From an uncultured Alphaproteobacteria bacterium (GTDB taxonomy: Bacteria; Pseudomonadota; Alphaproteobacteria; Rhodospirillales; Rhodospirillaceae): a stretch of DNA of 64,000 bases. Position numbers and translations under genes: made by a program. The stretch spans positions 62,001 through 126,000 of the forward strand of contig CACGTM010000002.1 in the NCBI GenBank assembly GCA_902575965.1. The letters are read 5' to 3'. Below are positions 47,792 through 55,449 of the stretch, piece after piece. The notes beneath the pieces were generated by a model that was not told the origin of the DNA, made no database searches, and worked only from the letters and a program-made list of their open reading frames with translations. How positions within the stretch are numbered: the stretch's first letter is position 1; each line of letters opens with the position of its first letter.

Positions 47792-48385
47792 TCACAGCTT
47801 TCCTTTTGTTGATGGTATTTCATCTAATTTTCTCTCATCTAGTTCAACCGCATCCCTTAATGAACGAGCCAAACCTTTAAAACATGACTCGATAATATGA
47901 TGATTATTTTCACCATAATGATTCCAGACATGTAATGTAACTCCAAGTGACTGTGCGAAAGCTTGAAACCACTCTTTAAACAATTCAGTATCCATTTCAC
48001 CTAGTTTTGGTTTTGAAAAATTAACATTCCAAATTAAGTATGGACGATTAGATAAATCAAGCGAGACTTGAGAAAGAGTTTCATCCATGGGAATTGAAGA
48101 GGTCCCATATCTCCTTATACCTCTTCTTTCACCTAGAGCCTTGGAAATTGCTTCCCCCAGACAAATTCCTGTGTCTTCGGTTGTATGATGAAAATCTATA
48201 TGGAGATCACCCTTTGCATGTAGATTAATATCTATAAGACTGTGGCGAGATAATTGCTCTACCATGTGATCTAAGAAACCAATACCCGTTGAAATATTAT
48301 AAATGCCTTTCCCATCAATATTTATTTCAGCCTCTATTGATGTTTCTTTAGTTTTACGTAAAACTTTAGCTATTCTATTATTCAT
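47792..48385 (-). CDS. hisB: imidazoleglycerol-phosphate dehydratase
   Basis: Manganese enzyme of histidine synthesis. [14 protein letters not shown] and [16 protein letters not shown] give the histidine-rich metal sites, and [20 protein letters not shown] the third. 197 residues, monofunctional, without the phosphatase domain of E. coli HisB. It is the first gene of the hisBHAFE-hinT operon; its promoter must lie in the 202-base gap shared with the XRE gene. Confidence 0.97.
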   Translation of the reverse strand: MNNRIAKVLRKTKETSIEAEINIDGKGIYNISTGIGFLDHMVEQLSRHSLIDINLHAKGDLHIDFHHTTEDTGICLGEAISKALGERRGIRRYGTSSIPMDETLSQVSLDLSNRPYLIWNVNFSKPKLGEMDTELFKEWFQAFAQSLGVTLHVWNHYGENNHHIIESCFKGLARSLRDAVELDERKLDEIPSTKGKL

Positions 48386-48515
48386 ATCTTAGCCTTTAGC
48401 AGAATTAAAAAATATATTCACTTATTTGGCAATTTAATAGCACTTTATTAGAGTTAATCTAATAGTTTCTTCAAAAAAATTACCCAAGGAAATACTTTCA
48501 TTTCATATTAGATCT

Positions 48516-48545
48516 ATACTACACGATCTGATAATTATGTAGTAT
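48516..48545. repeat. 8-bp inverted repeat, candidate operator in the hisB/XRE divergent region
   Basis: ATACTACA and TGTAGTAT form a perfect 8-base inverted repeat with a 14-base spacer, about 40 bases before the XRE start. The half-site distance of about two helical turns fits a dimeric helix-turn-helix repressor such as the neighbouring XRE protein. No experimental support. Confidence 0.45.
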
Positions 48546-48587
48546 GTTTAAATTTAATGAAATTTATAAGGGTGAAATAATTCAAAA

Positions 48588-49055
48588 TTGAGTGACTTTA
48601 ATGCAAATATTGACAGAAATTTGAAAGTTGAGGCTTCAAAACAACCAGACCCTGTTGACATTCATGTTGGTAAAAGAATTAAACTCCGAAGAACCATGCT
48701 TAAAGTAAGCCAGGACCAGCTAGCGAATGAAATTGGAGTAACTTTTCAGCAAATACAAAAATACGAAAGTGGGCATAATCGTGTTAGCGCCTCTCGTCTT
48801 TTTGATATATCTATCTTCCTTAGCTGCCATATCTCATACTTTTTTGAAGATTTTGAGATCAATTCAAGATTAAAACAGAACAAAAATATTTATAGTGATA
48901 ATGACACGAGTCATAAGCAAAAAACCCCGACTGACCCAATGCTAAAAACAGAAACTTTGGAGATTGTAAGAGCTTATTGGAAGCTTCCATCTGATGATTT
49001 AAGGAAATCAATAAGAAATTTACTCATTAGTCTATCAAAAAGGGAGAGTAATTAA
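48588..49055 (+). CDS. XRE family transcriptional regulator
   Basis: Helix-turn-helix regulator of 155 residues. HTH_3 spans about residues 28-84: GKRIKLRRTMLKVSQDQLANEIGVTFQQIQKYESGHNRVSASRLF-like, with the recognition helix at VTFQQIQKYE. The C-terminal third has no known domain and ends in a helical region. This family usually sits between lnt and metK in Alphaproteobacteria; here it lies beside the his operon. Initiation appears to be TTG, with AAGGGTGA upstream but at a wide 13-base spacing. The inverted repeat upstream may be its own operator. Its stop is one base from the convergent response regulator. Confidence 0.85.
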   Translation: MSDFNANIDRNLKVEASKQPDPVDIHVGKRIKLRRTMLKVSQDQLANEIGVTFQQIQKYESGHNRVSASRLFDISIFLSCHISYFFEDFEINSRLKQNKNIYSDNDTSHKQKTPTDPMLKTETLEIVRAYWKLPSDDLRKSIRNLLISLSKRESN

Positions 49056-49056
49056 G

Positions 49057-49749
49057 CTATTTATCAATCTGGTACCCTCCCCCTGTAGTTTTAATCACTT
49101 CAAAAGATGATTCTATCTTCGAAATTTTTTTCCTTAGTCTGTATACATGCGTTTCCAATGTGTGAGTATCGATTATATTATCATATCCCCATATAACCCT
49201 CAGTAATTTATCTTTCATCACCGTTTTGCCTTTATATTTAATCAAAAGACTTAAAATGCTCGTTTCTTTTTCTGTTAAGTTGATGAATTTATTTTTATTG
49301 ATATTGTTCAGCCGTTTCAAATGTGGAACAAAACAAAACTCACCAATTATAACCGACCTATCTTCTTCTTCTCTTTGCTTGTCTAAGATAGTCCTAATTG
49401 AAAAAACTAAGTCCTCAACGTAAAAAGGCTTAACCAAGACATCATCTAAACCGCTACTTTTTTGTAAAAATTTAATCTTATCTAGGTCTTTTGAAATAAG
49501 ACCCATTGTCGGGACGTTATTAAGTAGGCTTTTATACTTACTGACGTATTCAAGCATTTTTCCATCAAAAACGTTAGAGTCAAGAATTAAAAAATGCAAA
49601 TTATTTTTTTTTATGACCTCATAACTATCTAAAACATTTTTTGCTATTAATATAATCCCAAAATCGAGAAGTTTAACTAATTGTTGCACAAAAATATCGC
49701 TTATAATTGGCTCATTAGTTACTAAAAGGAGTTTTTTTTCTTGGGCCAT
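49057..49749 (-). CDS. OmpR-type response regulator with a divergent receiver domain
   Basis: Receiver (residues about 5-120) plus winged-helix DNA-binding domain (about 135-228). The phosphoacceptor Asp is present in FLILDSNVFDG and the Lys in DVLVKPFY, but the acidic pair near the N-terminus reads TNEP and not the usual DDD/DDE, so Mg2+ binding may be weak. The output domain shows HTLETHVYRLRKKI and TTGGGYQI, typical of Trans_reg_C. No histidine kinase is adjacent. It may act without phosphorylation or serve a kinase encoded elsewhere; its targets are unknown. Confidence 0.85.
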   Translation of the reverse strand: MAQEKKLLLVTNEPIISDIFVQQLVKLLDFGIILIAKNVLDSYEVIKKNNLHFLILDSNVFDGKMLEYVSKYKSLLNNVPTMGLISKDLDKIKFLQKSSGLDDVLVKPFYVEDLVFSIRTILDKQREEEDRSVIIGEFCFVPHLKRLNNINKNKFINLTEKETSILSLLIKYKGKTVMKDKLLRVIWGYDNIIDTHTLETHVYRLRKKISKIESSFEVIKTTGGGYQIDK

Positions 49750-49903
49750 TATAATTATCCAAAAAATTATGAATTTAAGTTATAGTTAAGTATATTAAAT
49801 CTCTTTATTTCCCTAATAAAATCGTTGTTTCTTTTTTTAGAAGAATATTTTATTAAACATTCTTCCTTTCTTTCAAGAAAATAATAGTTTAAAGACCAGT
49901 AAT

Positions 49904-51034
49904 ATGAACAATAATGATATTTCAATGCTCCAAATTTTAGATAATAATCCCCTTTTGAAAGTTGATAGAGCCATTTCAGAAATTAGAAGAGGCATGCCTG
50001 TACTAATTGAATCCGATGAATGTAGTAGACTTTCAATTGCATCTGAAACATTAAAAGTTGAAACACTTGACTTTTTAACAGATGAATGTCCCAAAAACAC
50101 AGCTCCTTATCTTACAATTACGCATAATAGAAGTGTTAATGTTGGAATATCTTCTCAGGAGAAGCGAGCTGTCTCAATAAAGATAACCCAAAATCTAAAT
50201 AAAGAACATATCTTTGAATTTATAGGTTTAAAAAAACAAAGTGAAACCAAAACTATATCCATTGATACAAAAGTATTTACTAATGACATATCAATAGATG
50301 CCTCGATTGAGTTATGTAAGATTTCTAAATTATTACCTTCATCAATATCGACGGTGATTGATAAGAAACGCGCTGAGTTTTGGAAGATTAATAATAAAAT
50401 TATGTCAATAACAACTAAAGAAATTTTTGATTATAATTTAAACCAAGCTCTTTCACTTAATATTGTTTCAGAGGCTTTTGTACCTCTAAAGTCATGCGAA
50501 AACACAAAGATTTTAGTCTTCCGTCCTGTCAATGGAGGTTTGGAACATTTAGCTATATTAATTAATTTTGAAAATAAGGAACCTGTGTTAACTAGAATAC
50601 ATTCAGAGTGCTATACTGGTGATCTAATTGGGTCATTAAAGTGTGATTGTGGCGACCAGCTCCGCGGGGCTATTTCTACAATAGCCAATTCTGGTGGAGG
50701 TTTGTTAATTTACCTTGCTCAAGAAGGCAGGGGAATTGGCCTTGTTAATAAGCTCAGAGCGTATGAGATGCAAGGAGGCGGTAAAGATACTGTGGATGCA
50801 AATGAGAGTTTAGGTTTTAAAGATGATGAGAGGGACTACTTACCTGCAATTCAAATTTTAAAAAAACTTAATATAAAAAAAGTACGTTTATTAACTAATA
50901 ACCCTAATAAAGTGAAGTCTCTAAACGATCATGGGATACACGTTGATGAGAGACTTACTCACTCCTTCCCTACTAATCAACATAATTGGTCTTATCTTGA
51001 TACAAAATCAAAAAAACTAGGACATCTTTTATAA
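49904..51034 (+). CDS. ribA: GTP cyclohydrolase II with an N-terminal RibB-like remnant
   Basis: First step of riboflavin synthesis from GTP. The C-terminal half shows the zinc ligands in SECYTGDLIGSLKCDCGDQL (about 236-249), the catalytic LAQEGRGIGLVNKLRAYEMQ and a terminal TNNPNKV. The N-terminal 170 residues resemble a degenerate DHBP-synthase domain (VDRAISEIRRGMPVLI) lacking clear RibB active-site motifs, as in many alphaproteobacterial RibA proteins of about 370 residues. The stop abuts the L,D-transpeptidase ATG. No FMN riboswitch motif is seen upstream. Confidence 0.9.
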   Translation: MNNNDISMLQILDNNPLLKVDRAISEIRRGMPVLIESDECSRLSIASETLKVETLDFLTDECPKNTAPYLTITHNRSVNVGISSQEKRAVSIKITQNLNKEHIFEFIGLKKQSETKTISIDTKVFTNDISIDASIELCKISKLLPSSISTVIDKKRAEFWKINNKIMSITTKEIFDYNLNQALSLNIVSEAFVPLKSCENTKILVFRPVNGGLEHLAILINFENKEPVLTRIHSECYTGDLIGSLKCDCGDQLRGAISTIANSGGGLLIYLAQEGRGIGLVNKLRAYEMQGGGKDTVDANESLGFKDDERDYLPAIQILKKLNIKKVRLLTNNPNKVKSLNDHGIHVDERLTHSFPTNQHNWSYLDTKSKKLGHLL

Positions 51035-51592
51035 ATGTCATTTGATTACAATAATTCTAAAACATTAAATGAAATAAAGATTGTACAAGAAACTAAAAGC
51101 GAAGGAACGCTTTATTTTGAAGATTTAATAATTAAATGTACATTAGGAAGAAATGGAATAAAAAAAAATAAAATCGAAGGAGATGGCAGTACGCCTGCGG
51201 GGCTTTTTCATTTACGAGAAATATTTTACAGACAGGATAAAGTTACTATCCCATTTTCAAATTTAAAAACGAATATAATAAAAAAAAATTATGGCTGGTG
51301 CGATGAGCCAAGTGACACAAACTATAATAAAAAAGTTATACTTCCCTATCATTGTTCTACAGAGAGTTTATGGAGAAACGATGATAGATATGACATAGTA
51401 ATTGTATTAGGACACAATGACGAACCAGTTGTATCTGGTATGGGTAGTGCTATATTTATTCATGTTACAAATTCTTTACAAAAGCCTACAGAAGGGTGTA
51501 TCGCTGTAAAAAAAGTTGATTTAATCGATATCATTAATAAGTCTGATAAAAATACTTTATGTAATATAGCTTATATGGGTATTAATTCTTAA
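51035..51592 (+). CDS. L,D-transpeptidase (YkuD family)
   Basis: Peptidoglycan cross-linking or lipoprotein-tethering cysteine enzyme. The catalytic motif lies at IFIHVTNSLQKPTEGCIAV with Cys near residue 155; DGSTPAGLFHLREIFYR is the substrate-side block of this alphaproteobacterial subgroup. No clear signal peptide is visible in the 185 residues, so export is uncertain. It starts on the base after ribA, a recurrent pairing in the class, and shares its TTAA stop palindrome with the convergent yggS. Confidence 0.86.
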   Translation: MSFDYNNSKTLNEIKIVQETKSEGTLYFEDLIIKCTLGRNGIKKNKIEGDGSTPAGLFHLREIFYRQDKVTIPFSNLKTNIIKKNYGWCDEPSDTNYNKKVILPYHCSTESLWRNDDRYDIVIVLGHNDEPVVSGMGSAIFIHVTNSLQKPTEGCIAVKKVDLIDIINKSDKNTLCNIAYMGINS

Positions 51593-52263
51593 TATCTTTT
51601 TCCAAAAATACCTTCACCCACCCTGATGTGAGTGGCTCCTTGTTTTATTCCTTCTATATAGTCAGCTGTCATCCCCATACTCAATAATTTGATGTTGTTC
51701 ATACTTGCAAGAGATTTAAGAAGATAAAAATGTTTCTTCGGAGGTTCATTCTTTGGAGGGAGACACATTAAACCAATGATATTAAGTTTATAGTCACTGA
51801 TACATAAATTATAAAACTCTTTTACTTCGGTTGGCTTTATTCCTGACTTCTGTCTCTCATGGCCAGTATTAACTTGAATGAAACATTTTACTTCCTTGTT
51901 TTGCTTTTTGCATTCATTTGATATTTTTGAAGCAAGTTTAATTCTATCTAATGTCTGAATATAATCAAATAAATTGACTGCTTGACTTACTTTATTACTT
52001 TGTAATGGACCAATCATATGAAGCTTAACGTCGGGTATTTTAATTTTAATATTACTCCATTTCTCGGTTGCTTCTTGAACCTGATTCTCACCAAAACACC
52101 TATGCCCAATATTCAAAAGTTGGTCTATTTTCTCTTGAGGTTGTTTTTTTGAAACTGCAATTAATTCTATTTTTCTTTCAAAGGAGCTTTCTGATATAGT
52201 TTGATGAATATTTTTTATAATATCTATATATCTGTCATGAATTTTCATATACTTCTTTTTCAC
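51589..52263 (-). CDS. yggS: YggS family pyridoxal phosphate homeostasis protein
   Basis: PLP-binding TIM-barrel protein (PLPBP/PROSC). The PLP lysine is in IELIAVSKKQP near residue 34. FGENQVQEATEKW, MIGPLQSNKV and LSMGMTADYIEGIKQGATHIRVGEGIFG are the family signatures. 224 residues. It balances free PLP and amino acid pools in other bacteria. Confidence 0.95.
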   Translation of the reverse strand: MKKKYMKIHDRYIDIIKNIHQTISESSFERKIELIAVSKKQPQEKIDQLLNIGHRCFGENQVQEATEKWSNIKIKIPDVKLHMIGPLQSNKVSQAVNLFDYIQTLDRIKLASKISNECKKQNKEVKCFIQVNTGHERQKSGIKPTEVKEFYNLCISDYKLNIIGLMCLPPKNEPPKKHFYLLKSLASMNNIKLLSMGMTADYIEGIKQGATHIRVGEGIFGKRY

Positions 52264-52302
52264 TGATTATTAATCAAAATAAAATAAAAAAATGATACAT
52301 TA

Positions 52303-52959
52303 ATGCTTATAAATAGAAACAAAAAAATTCCTCGTATTATAGTTTTTACAGATGATAAATGTATTTTAAGTCCTATTGAGCTTGCTAAAGTTATTCCAAT
52401 TAACTGGGGTATACTTATTAGAAACTATCAAGCACCTAACCGAAAGGAGCTTATATGTTCTACTGCTAAAATTTGTAAACAAAGAGGTATCTTTTTTATA
52501 ATTGCTAATGATTTAAAACTTGCTCTTTCTCTAAAAGCATCTGGTTTACACTTGTCCGAATATCATTTTTCAAGAAATATTCTTTCAACAATATTTATTC
52601 ATTCATCGAAATTACAAATTACAACGTCGGCCCATACATTCCATAAAATTACACAATCAAATCTATATAAATTCGATGCAATTTTTTTATCACCAATTTT
52701 TAAAACACAATCTCATCCTACACAAAGCGGATTAGGGATCCATCGTTTTATAGCTTTATCAAAAAAAACTTCAGTAAATACATTAGCATTAGGTGGAATA
52801 AGATTAGATGATTACAATAGACTAAGTAATTTTGGGTTGTATGGAATAGGAGGGATTAGTATTGCAAATCTACTTTCTCAAAACTTTAATCTTACACCCA
52901 AACGTGCTCCTTTTTGGGGAGCATCTATTTGCGAAACCGTTCTATCCCGGTCAAAATAA
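52303..52959 (+). CDS. ThiE/TenI-like thiamine phosphate synthase family protein
   Basis: TIM-barrel protein of the thiamine-phosphate-synthase/TenI family. IIANDLKLALSLKASGLHLSE and DAIFLSPIFKTQSHPTQSGLG correspond to the ThiE pyrophosphate and thiazole regions, and TLALGGIRLDDYNRL to the C-terminal phosphate loop. Some usual ThiE residues, such as the acidic residue after HLGQ, are not kept, so catalysis is uncertain; a TenI-like or degenerate role is possible. Its last 27 codons overlap the convergent outer-membrane gene by 82 bases. Confidence 0.7.
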   Translation: MLINRNKKIPRIIVFTDDKCILSPIELAKVIPINWGILIRNYQAPNRKELICSTAKICKQRGIFFIIANDLKLALSLKASGLHLSEYHFSRNILSTIFIHSSKLQITTSAHTFHKITQSNLYKFDAIFLSPIFKTQSHPTQSGLGIHRFIALSKKTSVNTLALGGIRLDDYNRLSNFGLYGIGGISIANLLSQNFNLTPKRAPFWGASICETVLSRSK

Positions 52960-53654
52960 AATGCGTTAGCATCAACAAAGAGGCTTGGGGAAAGATTAAT
53001 CATACCCCCTACCATCCAACGTTTACCCTCTAGATCGGTTAATTGTGGTTGCGAGAAGGCCATTTGTCTATAACTAAAGTTTAAGTCAAATACCTTTGAA
53101 CCAAAACCAAGGCCAGCTTGCCATAATACCTGAGTATCAGATAAGCTTCTCAGACTAGCGACTTCTTTATATGTGCCGCTTAAGTAAAAGCCCTCATAAT
53201 CTAAAAGGGCTCCAAAACCCTTTTCTGATACAGGCTCAATTAAGAATCTATAAGATTCGTTTTCTATTCCATTAATTGCTCCAAAGTTATTCTCTCCGGG
53301 TATTGAGTTAGCCTTAACTTTTTTTAATTCATTGAATTTTTTATTTTTTAATGAAGAATAATAATTAAATGACCCGACACCCTTTTCGTCATCGGTCTCA
53401 AGGATGACTGTTCCAAATGCAGGCAAGGTGTAGCCTATAGTTAGAGATGTTTCGCTAATGAGTTGTGAAAAGTTTTTGAATACTGAAAGAAAACTTGATA
53501 GCCTATCAGACGTTTTGGCCTTTATTTTATTTTCTTGATTATTAACAACTAGATTTTTCCAAGCGCCGCCGAAAGCCAGATCTGCCTTCAACGGAGCAGA
53601 ATTGAGAGAAACAAGAAAAAACAAAGAAAAAGTTAGTAGAAAAACTCGGAACAT
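52878..53654 (-). CDS. putative outer-membrane beta-barrel protein
   Basis: Secreted protein of about 258 residues. The signal peptide, MFRVFLLTFSLFFLVSL then an APLKA-type cleavage site, is followed by alternating-polarity strands. The final segment GARLGVRLKF ends in Phe as expected for BAM-inserted barrels. GGAG eight bases before ATG 53654 favours that start over 53666. I do not recognise a specific family. The 3' end overlaps the ThiE-like gene by 82 bases. A 223-base control region with several palindromes lies upstream. Confidence 0.6.
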   Translation of the reverse strand: MFRVFLLTFSLFFLVSLNSAPLKADLAFGGAWKNLVVNNQENKIKAKTSDRLSSFLSVFKNFSQLISETSLTIGYTLPAFGTVILETDDEKGVGSFNYYSSLKNKKFNELKKVKANSIPGENNFGAINGIENESYRFLIEPVSEKGFGALLDYEGFYLSGTYKEVASLRSLSDTQVLWQAGLGFGSKVFDLNFSYRQMAFSQPQLTDLEGKRWMVGGMINLSPSLFVDANAFYFDRDRTVSQIDAPQKGARLGVRLKF

Positions 53655-53755
53655 CAGTAACTCCATTACTTAGATTATATCCGAAAATCTGAGTGTAAAA
53701 TGAATAAGAAATGTGTATTGGTCAAGAACTTCCCTTGATGTAAAGATAAATCATA

Positions 53756-53771
53756 AAATGATGTATCATTT
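53756..53771. repeat. 16-bp palindrome upstream of the barrel gene
   Basis: AAATGAT, two bases, ATCATTT: perfect 7-base half-sites, about 105 bases before the barrel-gene start. A further pair, TCAAG...CTTGA, lies at 53722-53738. Both could be regulator-binding sites; AT-rich composition raises the chance rate. Confidence 0.35.
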
Positions 53772-53827
53772 CATCAACAAAGGTGTTTAAAACTCGTATT
53801 TGTGTGACCAAAAAGTCAGTAATATAT

Positions 53828-53845
53828 GTTTATCTAGCGATAAAC
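53828..53845. repeat. hairpin-forming inverted repeat downstream of holA
   Basis: GTTTATC-TAGC-GATAAAC forms a 7-base stem with a 4-base loop 33 bases past the holA stop. No immediate T-run follows on the minus strand, so it is at best a weak terminator or mRNA 3' stabiliser. Confidence 0.35.
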
Positions 53846-53877
53846 CACTAATTAAAAAGGGTAATACAAGCAAACAA

Positions 53878-54921
53878 TTATTTTTTCAGTTTTATTAACC
53901 TAGCTCCGGCCCCAGAAATCTGAAGAAGGGCACGCTCAACAATCTGTTTAGCTAGAATATTTTTTGTCTTAACCAATTCCTCTGTATCAGACAAAATATT
54001 TAGAGACTTGAATAAATATTCAGGAGTCCACAATTCACACTGTTGTTTAAACTCACCAGCACGTTTAAAGAAAACAGGAGGTTTGAGATTTTTGATAAGC
54101 TCATCAAGTGAATATTCATTCTTTTGAGAAACAACTGAATTTAATCGATGAAAGTGCCTAGAAGTCAAAAGTATAATTGATATAAAATTTCCTCCCTCAG
54201 CAGTTAAATGGTTGAAAATACTTTTTAGAAGGTTTTTGTTGCCAGATGCTGTGGCATATATCAGATCATCATATTCTTTTTTATCGCCCCTTCCTATACA
54301 GGAAATTACATCATCAAGAGAGATATAATTATCTTCGTCCGATATTTTGTATAAACACAATTTATCAATTTCTCTTGTTGTAATACCCCTATCGCCTCCG
54401 AGATTATCTATTAGCCAAAGAAGTGCTTCCCTACTTATTGTAAAGTTTTTATCTTTTAGATTTTCTATTATATACTTTTCTAAGGTATAGGAGGTATCCT
54501 CATAACAAGCAAAGGCAAGAAGCTTATTATTTTTTTCAAATATTTTTCTAAGAGTGGACCTAGGCCCTAAATTGCTACTTGTAAGTATAAAATAATTTTT
54601 GCTACCTTCCAGTGATGGCAGCTCCTTCAATTCTTTTGTTATACTATCATCAGCATCAAATATCCTTATTACTCTATTACTGCCTGAAAGCGATAAGGAC
54701 ATCGCCTCATCATGAAGTGTAAAGGGTTTCTCCTTTATAGTTTTAACACTTAAATCACTTAATGAGAAAGGATCTTGCCTGTTTGCCAAAATTACAGATT
54801 TAAGCTTTTCATATAACTCTGATACTTGCCCTTGGTCTGGTCCAAAAATTAATATTACATTTTTAATTTTTTTTAGATCATTCAAAAAGTTATTTATTTG
54901 AGATGAATTTACTTTTACCAT
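53878..54921 (-). CDS. holA: DNA polymerase III subunit delta
   Basis: Clamp-loader subunit that opens the beta clamp. The N-terminal domain shows VILIFGPDQGQVSELYEKL, a degenerate P-loop region. The middle and C-terminal parts, LLWLIDNLGGDRGITTREIDKLCLY and FISIILLTSRHFHRL, match the DNA_pol3_delta family. 347 residues. It directly follows lptE, the conserved alphaproteobacterial leuS-lptE-holA order. Confidence 0.92.
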   Translation of the reverse strand: MVKVNSSQINNFLNDLKKIKNVILIFGPDQGQVSELYEKLKSVILANRQDPFSLSDLSVKTIKEKPFTLHDEAMSLSLSGSNRVIRIFDADDSITKELKELPSLEGSKNYFILTSSNLGPRSTLRKIFEKNNKLLAFACYEDTSYTLEKYIIENLKDKNFTISREALLWLIDNLGGDRGITTREIDKLCLYKISDEDNYISLDDVISCIGRGDKKEYDDLIYATASGNKNLLKSIFNHLTAEGGNFISIILLTSRHFHRLNSVVSQKNEYSLDELIKNLKPPVFFKRAGEFKQQCELWTPEYLFKSLNILSDTEELVKTKNILAKQIVERALLQISGAGARLIKLKK

Positions 54922-54922
54922 T

Positions 54923-55441
54923 TTATTTTTTCAAAACAGTAGTTGAAAAATAAATTGATAAAATACTTCTTATATTTTCACTTATACGTCGTAAAGCACG
55001 GGTTTCAGCATTCCGTTGAGATGCAATAGTAGCGTATTGTTGATCAAGAATATTATAAGAAACAGTTACGGTGGTCGCATCTCTAAGCATTCTTCTAGAG
55101 CCATTCCATAAAATAATATTAGCCTTTACTATATAATTTGCCCTTGATGAGGTTGAGTCTTTTCTAATTCCAATTTCTTGAATCCTTGTTGAAATATTAA
55201 CTTGAAGATCAAACTCTTTTTTTGAACTAGGCCCTTGATTAATTCTTTCTCTTAAAAACTGCCTAAGTTCAATTCCTGATCTATCAGATATCGGTCTTAC
55301 ATCAACTTTTTGTAATAAACTTATTACACCTTTATTTTCTTCATTTACATTATAGGAATAAATTGGTTTAAAACCACAACCTTGAAAATTGAGTAAAATA
55401 ATTAAAATAAAAAATAATTTTTTCATTGAGAAAAAATACAT
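54923..55441 (-). CDS. lptE: LPS assembly lipoprotein LptE
   Basis: Outer-membrane partner of LptD in LPS insertion. The lipobox lies in LLNFQGCGFKPIY, and the GFKPIY start of the mature protein is the LptE hallmark. Later DVRPISDRSGIELRQFLRERI fits the core. The track starts at GTG 55447. ATG 55441 or ATG 55426 gives a proper signal peptide; I list 55441, with 55426 also likely because it opens MKKLFFILIILL. One base separates it from holA. Confidence 0.85.
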   Translation of the reverse strand: MYFFSMKKLFFILIILLNFQGCGFKPIYSYNVNEENKGVISLLQKVDVRPISDRSGIELRQFLRERINQGPSSKKEFDLQVNISTRIQEIGIRKDSTSSRANYIVKANIILWNGSRRMLRDATTVTVSYNILDQQYATIASQRNAETRALRRISENIRSILSIYFSTTVLKK

Positions 55442-55449
55442 AATCACTC

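Noticed and set aside
49750-49903. FMN riboswitch upstream of ribA
   Set aside because: The gap is an AT-rich stretch without the AGGGGNAGG-type conserved blocks or multi-stem layout of the FMN aptamer.
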